Assembly (NCBI GenBank): GCA_043740085.1 | Contig: JAYUCY010000077.1 | Location: 1 to 20,099, forward strand | Reading direction: 5' to 3' | Origin: UBA668 sp043740085 | GTDB taxonomy: Bacteria; Actinomycetota; Acidimicrobiia; Acidimicrobiales; Ilumatobacteraceae | Length of the DNA stretch: 20,099 nucleotides | Shown here: one piece after another, positions 15,040 through 20,099 of the stretch | Layout of the letters: each line of letters opens with the position of its first letter | Position numbering within the stretch: the first letter of the stretch is position 1 | Translations under genes and position numbers: made by a program | The notes under the pieces: generated by a model | What the model was told of the DNA's origin: nothing | The model's database searches: none | Seen by the model: only the letters and a program-made list of their open reading frames with translations

Positions 15040-15054
15040 GCAGGAGGAACCCCG

Positions 15055-15522
15055 ATGTCCATCAAGCGACTCAACCATGCAGTGCTGTACGTGACCGACG
15101 CGAAAGTGTCGGCAGCGTTCTACGGCGACGTACTCGGCTTCGAAACCGTGAGAAAGACGGGTGACCATTCCTACTTCCTTCGAGCCGACGGCTCGGACAA
15201 CGATCACGATCTTGGTTTGTTCAGCGTGGGTGCTCGTCGGCCTGCGGCTCAGTCGGTGGGCCTGTATCACCTGGCCTGGCAGGTCCACACGCTTGAAGAC
15301 TTGGTGGCCTTGCGTGTCCGCTTGGTGACGGCGGGCTCGTTCGTTGGCGAAAGCGACCATGGCACCAGTAAGAGCCTGTACGCCAAGGACCCAGACGGCA
15401 TTGAGTTTGAGGTCATGTGGGCCGTGCCTCGTGCCGATTGGCCCAAAGACGTCGGCACGTGGCCGCTCGACATCGCTGCAGCGCTTGAGCGCTGGTCGGC
15501 CGTCGACACTGCTGACCAGTAA
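15055..15522 (+). CDS. VOC/glyoxalase-fold protein, extradiol dioxygenase-like
   Basis: This 155-residue protein is of the vicinal-oxygen-chelate superfamily. Two beta-alpha-beta-beta-beta modules give the metal-ligand pattern His8 (LNHAVLYV), His72 (LYHLAWQV) and Glu119 (DPDGIEFEV), with AFYGDVLGFE (21-30) typical of the first module. It resembles single-chain CatE/catechol 2,3-dioxygenase-like proteins or glyoxalase-like enzymes; the substrate cannot be assigned. ATG 15055 has AGGAGG at 7-nt spacing. It lies downstream of yceI, probably in the same MarR-controlled unit, and converges on the epimerase gene with an 18-bp gap. Confidence 0.9.
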   Translation: MSIKRLNHAVLYVTDAKVSAAFYGDVLGFETVRKTGDHSYFLRADGSDNDHDLGLFSVGARRPAAQSVGLYHLAWQVHTLEDLVALRVRLVTAGSFVGESDHGTSKSLYAKDPDGIEFEVMWAVPRADWPKDVGTWPLDIAAALERWSAVDTADQ

Positions 15523-15540
15523 GCCGTTTCGCCGAGAACG

Positions 15541-16431
15541 TCAGCCGAGCAGCGCCGCAAACGCCGCATCAAGGCGTGGGTGCTGGAACTGGTAGGCCGA
15601 CTTCATGAGTACCGTGGGCACCACGTTCTGTCCGGTAAACAACAGCGCGTCGGCTAGCTCGCTGCCCAGCAGCAGCTTGGGACCGAACGAAGGCACCGGC
15701 AGTACCGACGGCCGGCCGAGCGCCTGGCCGAGCAGCTTGGCGAAGCCAGCGTTGGTGACTGGATTCGGGGCGGTCAAGTTCACCGGGCCGCTGATGTCGG
15801 CGGTCAGGAGATGCTTGATCGCGCCGACCTCGTCGGGCAGCGAAATCCAGCTCTGCCATTGCTTGCCGTTGCCAAAGCGCCCGCCGGCAAAGAACTTGAA
15901 CAGCGGCAGCATTTTCTTCAAGGCACCGCCCTTGGGGGTGAGAACAATGCCGGTGCGAAGGTACGCGACCCGGGTGCCAGCGGCAGCCGCCGGCAGCGCG
16001 GCGGCTTCCCATTCCTTGCACACGTCAGCCAGAAACCCGGTGCCGAGCGGCGAGAGCTCATCGAGCTCGCGCCCGTCGCTCGCGCCGTAGATGCCGATAG
16101 CTGAACCGCTGAGCAGCACTGGCGGCCTGTGCGTGCACGACGCGATTGTCTCTGCAAGCAACGTGGTCGAGCGGACCCGGCTGTTGAGGATTTCTGCTTT
16201 GTAGTCAGGCGTCCAGCGATGGTCGCCAATACCGGCGCCGGCAAGGTGAACGATTGCGTCGGCGCCTTCCAGCGCATCGATCGGGAGAACTCCGGCTGCC
16301 GGGTCCCACTGCACTTCACCGGCTGCCGCCGTGCGGCGCACCAGCTTGACGACCTCATGGCCGTCGCTGCGAAGCTCACCCCACAGGGCCGAGCCGATGA
16401 GGCCACTGGCCCCGGAGATGATCACGCGCAT
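15541..16431 (-). CDS. TIGR01777 family NAD-dependent epimerase-like protein (YfcH/SDR39U1 type)
   Basis: This 296-residue protein belongs to the atypical SDR family TIGR01777. The N-terminus has the Rossmann motif SGASGLIGSAL (6-16). HLAGAGIGDHRWTPDYKAEILNSRVRSTTLLAE, LLSGSAIGIYG, FLADVCKEWEAAA, LRTGIVLTPKGGALKKMLPLFKFFAGGRFGNGKQWQSWI and the C-terminal FGPKLLLGSELADALLFTGQNVVPTVL-AYQFQHPRLDAAFAALL are the family's diagnostic segments. The family is near-universal, but its reaction is not well established; a link to cell-division inhibitor SulA appears only in old names. The ATG has no Shine-Dalgarno, and TATTGT (16438-16443, minus strand) lies 6 nt before it, fitting a leaderless transcript. 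The upstream K+ transporter gene is on the same strand, 81 bp away. Confidence 0.94.
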   Translation of the reverse strand: MRVIISGASGLIGSALWGELRSDGHEVVKLVRRTAAAGEVQWDPAAGVLPIDALEGADAIVHLAGAGIGDHRWTPDYKAEILNSRVRSTTLLAETIASCTHRPPVLLSGSAIGIYGASDGRELDELSPLGTGFLADVCKEWEAAALPAAAAGTRVAYLRTGIVLTPKGGALKKMLPLFKFFAGGRFGNGKQWQSWISLPDEVGAIKHLLTADISGPVNLTAPNPVTNAGFAKLLGQALGRPSVLPVPSFGPKLLLGSELADALLFTGQNVVPTVLMKSAYQFQHPRLDAAFAALLG

Positions 16432-16512
16432 ACGTGCACAATAGGCCCGATGCTGAGGTGCTGTCGTGGTGTGCCCCCGATTCGACGAGGGCGCCTCAGA
16501 CGAGTCGAGAGA
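16432..16512 (-). promoter_or_regulatory. Spacer with probable leaderless promoter of the epimerase gene
   Basis: TATTGT (16438-16443 read on the minus strand) is a TAnnnT -10 candidate 6 nt before the ATG at 16431. A weak long-loop inverted repeat (TGAGGTGC at 16454-16461 against GCGCCTCA at 16491-16498) lies just after the transporter stop. It has no T-tract, so a terminator call is not justified. Confidence 0.4.
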
Positions 16513-18381
16513 TCACTCGCCGTCGACATCGGCGTCGACGTGCACGGGCACGCTGACCACCACTGTGTCGGGGCGGTAGAGCAGGCGAGCCTTCAGGGCG
16601 AAGGCAGATTGGTTGTGCAGCCACTGGCTGCTGACCTTGGTGACGGACTCGGGGATGACCACGGTGATGATGTCGTCGTCGCGCTCTTGATCGAGCTCGT
16701 CGAGGTACGCAATCACGGGGCGAGTGAGTTCGCGATACGGCGACGAAATGGTGTGCAGCTCGATGGGCACGTTGTACTCGTCCCACTGCGCATGCAACGC
16801 CCGCTCTTCCTCCGGGTCCTGCACAATCGACAGCGCGATGATGCGCTCCGGGCTGAGGCTGCGTGCGTACTGCACCGCATCCAGCACACCGCGGTTGACC
16901 TTGCCCACCAGCACCACGACGTAGTGCGTTCGGCGCGGCGACTTGTACCCGGTCGGCACTGCCAACGCCTTCTTGACGTGCTTGTAGTGCTTGCCGATCG
17001 AGTGGAAGAAGAACACCATGATCGGAATCAGCGCCGCTGGAATCCATGCGCCCTGAAAGAACTTGGAAACGACCACAATGCCGGCGATGATGCCGGTGGT
17101 CACTGCGCCGATGGCGTTGATGGTGAGGCTGAGCCGCCACCTGGGTTCCTTGAGCCGAATGTGATGGATGACCATGCCGCTCTGGCTGAATGTGAAACCG
17201 GTGAACACACCAAACGCATAGAGCGGAATCAGCGCACTGATCTGCCCGTCGAAGATGATGACCAGCACGCTGGCGACGGCCGCGAGGAAGATGACGCCGT
17301 TGGAGAACACCAAGCGGTCGCCGCGGTTGGCGAACTGGCGTGGCAGGAAGCCGTCCTTCGCAATGATGCTGGAGAGTCGAGGAAAGTCGGCGTACGCAGT
17401 GTTTGCCGCCAGGATGAGGATGGCGAACGTCGAGATCTGCATGATCCAAAACAGCAGACCCTTGCCGCCGTAGACCTGCTCGGCCATCAGCGCGATGCCG
17501 GTGGGATCGTGGTCGCCGCGAACGGGCTTGAGATGTGCGGCCAGTACCGAAATACCGACAAAGCAGGTGCCGAGGATTGCGCCCATCCACATGATCGTGG
17601 ACGCAGCGTTCTTGCTCTCGGGCTTCTTGAACGCGGGTACACCGTTGGAGACAGCCTCCACGCCCGAGAGCGCGACGGCGCCCGAGGAGAACGCTCGCAA
17701 CAGCACGATAATGCCGATGCCCTTGACGCCCTTCGAGAACTCCTCGGCTTCCTTGCCGATTTTCGCAGGATCAATGGGGTCGATGTTCTTCAGAACGAAC
17801 ACACGCACCAGCCCGACCACGATGAGGGTGATGAGCGACACCACGTAGATGTAGGTAGGCGGTGCGAAGAGAGCCCCCGACTCCTTGAGTCCACGGAGAT
17901 TGGCAAGGGTCATCAGGAAGATGCAGCCGAGACAGATGGGGACCGTCCACTTATTGTCGAATCCGAACGCTGACCTGATCGCCAACGTTCCACCCGCCAC
18001 CGACACGGCGACGGTGAGGATGTAGTCGACGAGGAGCGAAGAGCCGGCAATCAAAGCCGGAATGACCCCCAGGTTCTCCTTGCTCACGATGTAGCTGCCG
18101 CCGCCGCTGGGGTAGGCGAAGATGGTCTGGCGATAGCTGGTGATGACGATCACGAGCAGGACCGCCACCACGATGGCGATAGGGACCAGTTCGGTGAAGG
18201 CCGCGTAGCCGGCACCGGCGCCGAGTAGCACGACGAGAATCTCGTCGGTGGCGTACGCAGTGGACGAGATGGCGTCACTGGCGAAGACAGGCAGCGCGAT
18301 CTTCTTGCTGAGGCGTTGGTGACCTTCGTCGGCACTGGCGATTGGCGTGCCGATGACGAGGCGCTTGAGGGATTGGAACAT
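16513..18381 (-). CDS. KimA-like potassium importer (APC superfamily)
   Basis: This 622-residue membrane protein has about 12 transmembrane segments (residues about 30-455) and a cytoplasmic alpha/beta C-terminal domain (about 470-615). Its N-terminal ASADEGHQRLSKKIALPVFASDAISSTAYATDEIL, YRQTIFAYPSGGGSYIVSKENLG, LLVDYILTVAVSVAGG, GVEAVSNGVPAFKKPESKNAA and DFPRLSSIIAKDGFLPRQFANRGDRL match the KimA (YdaO) group, proton-coupled K+ importers related to Kup. The length is close to B. subtilis KimA. Annotators often call these proteins amino-acid permeases. The gene is divergent from ceoB/ceoC across 94 bp, as Rv2690c is from Rv2691-Rv2692 in M. tuberculosis, which supports a potassium role. KimA is a known c-di-AMP target elsewhere; I see no c-di-AMP riboswitch upstream. 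TAAGCT lies 11 nt before the ATG. Confidence 0.88.
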   Translation of the reverse strand: MFQSLKRLVIGTPIASADEGHQRLSKKIALPVFASDAISSTAYATDEILVVLLGAGAGYAAFTELVPIAIVVAVLLVIVITSYRQTIFAYPSGGGSYIVSKENLGVIPALIAGSSLLVDYILTVAVSVAGGTLAIRSAFGFDNKWTVPICLGCIFLMTLANLRGLKESGALFAPPTYIYVVSLITLIVVGLVRVFVLKNIDPIDPAKIGKEAEEFSKGVKGIGIIVLLRAFSSGAVALSGVEAVSNGVPAFKKPESKNAASTIMWMGAILGTCFVGISVLAAHLKPVRGDHDPTGIALMAEQVYGGKGLLFWIMQISTFAILILAANTAYADFPRLSSIIAKDGFLPRQFANRGDRLVFSNGVIFLAAVASVLVIIFDGQISALIPLYAFGVFTGFTFSQSGMVIHHIRLKEPRWRLSLTINAIGAVTTGIIAGIVVVSKFFQGAWIPAALIPIMVFFFHSIGKHYKHVKKALAVPTGYKSPRRTHYVVVLVGKVNRGVLDAVQYARSLSPERIIALSIVQDPEEERALHAQWDEYNVPIELHTISSPYRELTRPVIAYLDELDQERDDDIITVVIPESVTKVSSQWLHNQSAFALKARLLYRPDTVVVSVPVHVDADVDGE

Positions 18382-18475
18382 AGGTGTTGCGGAGCTTATG
18401 GCGGGTTACAGTGCCAAGAGCAATGCCGTCGTCGTGTGGCCGTTGCGGCCCGAGGCGGCAAGGAGGATCAAAGTT
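18382..18475. promoter_or_regulatory. Divergent spacer of the potassium locus with ceoB Shine-Dalgarno
   Basis: This 94-bp region lies between the transporter ATG and the ceoB GTG. AAGGAGG (18460-18466) is 9 nt before GTG 18476 and decides that start. No promoter hexamer pair at normal spacing is convincing in either direction, and there is no room for a riboswitch. Confidence 0.55.
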
Positions 18476-19135
18476 GTGCATGTTGTGATCGTGGGTTGCG
18501 GCCGAGTCGGGTCGACGTTGGCCCGCAACCTGATCGGTGAAGGGCACACGGTTGCCATCATCGACCGCAAGCCGACAGCGTTCGAACGCCTTGGTGATGA
18601 CTTCACCGGCGAGAAGTTCGTCGGCATCGGCTTCGACCGCGACCTGCTGGTCAAGGCTGGTATCGAGAAGGCCGAAGCGTTGGCAGCCGTCACCAATGGT
18701 GACAACTCCAACATCCTTGTGGCCCGCGTTGCTCGCGAGACGTTCGGCATCGAGCGCGTCGTCGCTCGTATCTACGACCCGCAGCGTGCGGCCGTGTACC
18801 AACGTCTTGGCATCGCCACCGTGGCGCCCGCGTTGTGGACCACCGAGCGAGTGTTGCGCCGGCTCGTACCCGATGTACTTGCCGTCGAGTGGGTCGACCC
18901 GTCGGCCAAGGTCTCGCTCATCGAGCGTTCCTTCGGCAGCGCCTGGGCTGGCCACCGAGTGCTGGAAGCCGAAGGCGCTGGCATCCGAGTAGTGGCGGTG
19001 AGCCGGCTGGGCTCTGCGATGTTGCCGACAGCGGACCTCGTGGTGCAAGAGGGCGACGTGATGTATCTCGCCGTTGCTCACGATGCCATCTCACAGCTGG
19101 CCGACCTAACCCTCAACCCGCCCGCTGCGCGCTAG
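18476..19135 (+). CDS. ceoB: TrkA-type potassium uptake regulatory protein (CeoB)
   Basis: This 219-residue cytoplasmic protein has an RCK/TrkA-N domain (1-130) and a TrkA-C domain (about 140-215). The NAD(H)-binding motif is VIVGCGRVG (Gly7, Gly9, Gly12), with Asp30 at the end of the second strand. FDRDLLVKAGIEKAEALAAVTNGDNSN-L-ARVARETFGIERVVARIYDPQRAAVYQRLGI is nearly the remembered M. tuberculosis CeoB sequence. Such proteins gate Trk/Ktr channels in response to nucleotides. A longer frame from ATG 18347 is rejected because it runs through the divergent promoter and into the opposite gene. Its TAG lies 9 bp before the ceoC ATG. No TrkH/TrkG/KtrB pore gene is in the window. Confidence 0.94.
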   Translation: MHVVIVGCGRVGSTLARNLIGEGHTVAIIDRKPTAFERLGDDFTGEKFVGIGFDRDLLVKAGIEKAEALAAVTNGDNSNILVARVARETFGIERVVARIYDPQRAAVYQRLGIATVAPALWTTERVLRRLVPDVLAVEWVDPSAKVSLIERSFGSAWAGHRVLEAEGAGIRVVAVSRLGSAMLPTADLVVQEGDVMYLAVAHDAISQLADLTLNPPAAR

Positions 19136-19144
19136 GAGCTTTTG

Positions 19145-19807
19145 ATGAATGTTGTGATTGCAGGCGGGGGAAGTGTTGGCCGGTTCATCGCCGAACAGCT
19201 GGTTGGCGGTGGGCACCAGGTGACCATCGTCGACAGTGAGGCTCGTGTCGTTGCGCAGTACAAGGACACCATCGAGGGCGTGCGTTGGCTGAAGGGTGAT
19301 GGTTGCGACTTCGGAACGCTGAAGGCTGCCGGGCTCGAGCGTGCCGATGTCATTGCGTCGGTCACCGGCGACGACGAAGACAACCTCGTCATCTCGCTGC
19401 TGGCCAAGCAAGAGTTCGCCGTGCCCCGCGTCGTTGCACGAGTGAACAACCCGAAGAACGAGTGGATGTTCAACGAGACCTGGGGCGTCGACGTCTCGGT
19501 CAGCACACCGCACCTCATCACCGGCCTTGTACAAGAAGCCGTGTCGGTAGGTTCGTTCGTTCGGCTGTTGTCGTTCGAAGGTGGCAAGGCCAAGTTGGCC
19601 GAAGTCACTCTGGCGGAGAACTCGCCTGCCGCCGGTCGCGAGATCGCCGAAGTCGGCTTCCCCCGCGACACCACGGTCGTCGCCGTGCTGCGGGAGGAGA
19701 AGGTGGTGGTGCCGCGCGGCGACACCATTCTGCGCGTGGGCGACGAGGTGCTGATCTTGGTGACTACGGAGAGCGAAGACGCCGCCCGCGCCCTGCTCAT
19801 CGGCTGA
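19145..19807 (+). CDS. ceoC: TrkA-type potassium uptake regulatory protein (CeoC)
   Basis: This 220-residue protein is the second TrkA-N/TrkA-C subunit, paralogous to CeoB. It has VIAGGGSVG (Gly7, Gly9, Gly12), Asp30, GDGCDFGTLKAAGLERADVIASVTGDDEDNLVISLLAK, VVARVNNPKNEWMF, GVDVSVSTPHLITGLVQEAV, and a C-terminal TrkA-C part ending in GDTILRVGDEVLILVTTES. ATG 19145 has AGGAG (19134-19138) at 6-nt spacing; the Shine-Dalgarno overlaps the ceoB stop. The two proteins are expected to act together as a heteromeric gating ring. The gene converges on the OB-fold gene across a short tandem repeat. Confidence 0.94.
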   Translation: MNVVIAGGGSVGRFIAEQLVGGGHQVTIVDSEARVVAQYKDTIEGVRWLKGDGCDFGTLKAAGLERADVIASVTGDDEDNLVISLLAKQEFAVPRVVARVNNPKNEWMFNETWGVDVSVSTPHLITGLVQEAVSVGSFVRLLSFEGGKAKLAEVTLAENSPAAGREIAEVGFPRDTTVVAVLREEKVVVPRGDTILRVGDEVLILVTTESEDAARALLIG

Positions 19808-19832
19808 CGTCGCCGCCCGCTCGTCGGGTAGC

Positions 19833-19880
19833 GCTGCCGTTCAATGTTGCCGTTCAGTGTTGCCGTTCAGTGTTGCGGCA
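19833..19880. repeat. 13-bp tandem repeat at the 3' end of the OB-fold gene
   Basis: Units GCTGCCGTTCAAT (19833-19845), GTTGCCGTTCAGT (19846-19858) and GTTGCCGTTCAGT (19859-19871) are followed by a partial GTTGCGGCA. The minus-strand OB-fold gene stops at the TGA inside the third unit, and each other unit also contains a TGA on that strand. Flanking GCTGCCG (19833-19839) and CGGCAGC (19876-19882) are inverted and could pair around the array. Confidence 0.85.
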
Positions 19881-20099
19881 GCAGCGTGTACGCGGGGTTG
19901 AGCATCACCACGCGGTTGCGCTCGGTGCGCGCAACACCTTCCAGCACCAGCGCCCGGTTGTGGTCGACACCGCCGAGGTGACGGCGCCCTGTGAACACTG
20001 CCACCACTGTGCCGGTGCCGTCATCGACCGTGATCTCGCACGTGTTGACCCCGGATCGCGGAGCGACCTTCATGCGAGTGATCTCGCCGCCGACGCGCA
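19867..20099 (-). CDS. OB-fold nucleic-acid-binding domain protein (N-terminus cut by window edge)
   Basis: This open frame enters from the right edge and ends at TGA 19867-19869. The 76 visible residues read GGEITRMKVAPRSG, then NTCEITVDDGTGTVVAVFTGRRHLGGVDHNRALVLEGVARTERNRVVMLNPAYTLL, a five-stranded OB fold. It resembles M. tuberculosis Rv2694c, which also lies just beyond ceoB-ceoC, so local gene order is partly conserved. An internal ATG at 20073 exists, but homology extends upstream of it, so the real start is outside the window. Binding to single-stranded nucleic acid is only a fold-based expectation. Confidence 0.8.
   Translation of the reverse strand, partial: RVGGEITRMKVAPRSGVNTCEITVDDGTGTVVAVFTGRRHLGGVDHNRALVLEGVARTERNRVVMLNPAYTLLPQH

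Noticed and set aside
16454..16498. Intrinsic terminator after the transporter gene
   Set aside because: The inverted repeat has a loop of about 29 nt, an imperfect stem and no T-tract.
16129..17973. 614-codon plus-strand frame across the epimerase and transporter genes
   Set aside because: It spans two well-supported minus-strand genes and their spacer, and its product is His/Asp/Arg-rich with no domain; it is a shadow frame.
18382..18475. c-di-AMP (ydaO-type) riboswitch upstream of the KimA-like gene
   Set aside because: Only 94 bp separate the divergent starts, shorter than that riboswitch, and no matching conserved core was seen.

Overview
The window looks like a chromosomal stretch from a high-GC actinobacterium. 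The best guess is Acidimicrobiia, Ilumatobacter-like. This rests on gene content and general resemblance, not on a search: a homodimeric AceE of mycobacterial type, a CeoB/CeoC potassium pair beside a KimA-like transporter in the mycobacterial order, secreted SGNH hydrolases with 'LDTR'-type beta repeats, and a solitary AbiEi/DUF559-type protein. Genes are tightly packed. No spacer exceeds about 270 bp, and no tRNA, rRNA, CRISPR array, insertion sequence or phage gene was seen.

Layout. 1-2541 (-): aceE, cut off by the window start. 2584-6167 (-): two secreted SGNH-hydrolase/beta-repeat proteins with an ATGA overlap. 6248-8787 (+): a membrane acyltransferase fused to a third SGNH domain, then rnhA, again with an ATGA overlap. 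8805-10138: an AbiEi/nuclease-like gene bracketed by two 140-bp blocks, each made of two 58-bp palindrome-ended repeats with a 24-bp spacer. 10132-11343 (-) and 11406-12182 (+): a divergent pair, a family III CoA-transferase and a short-chain dehydrogenase. 12242-12523 (+): a small DUF427 protein. 12644-14271 (-): marR-argJ. 14396-15522 (+): yceI and a glyoxalase-fold protein. 15541-16431 (-): a TIGR01777 epimerase. 16513-18381 (-) diverging from 18476-19807 (+): a KimA-like K+ transporter and the CeoB/CeoC gating proteins. 19867-20099 (-): a partial OB-fold protein.

How the genes work together. The three SGNH genes form one divergent surface-modification locus: O-acylation by the membrane protein and possible de-acylation by the secreted hydrolases. 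The KimA/CeoB/CeoC group is a potassium homeostasis locus. MarR sits opposite yceI, and a perfect TTGTGATCACAA palindrome overlaps the -35 of the predicted yceI promoter, so MarR probably controls yceI, the glyoxalase gene and its own marR-argJ operon.

Two themes run across the window. First, many first-in-operon genes lack a Shine-Dalgarno and have a -10-like hexamer 6 to 8 nt before the start codon (aceE, first SGNH gene, acyltransferase, AbiEi gene, SDR, marR, epimerase), which suggests leaderless mRNAs. Several internal or re-initiating genes have strong AGGAGG-type sites. Second, three gene ends carry repeats that include the stop codon: the 58-bp repeats, a 16-bp tandem repeat after argJ and a 13-bp tandem repeat after the OB-fold gene. 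The candidate for something undescribed is the AbiEi/nuclease gene with its symmetric flanking repeat pairs.
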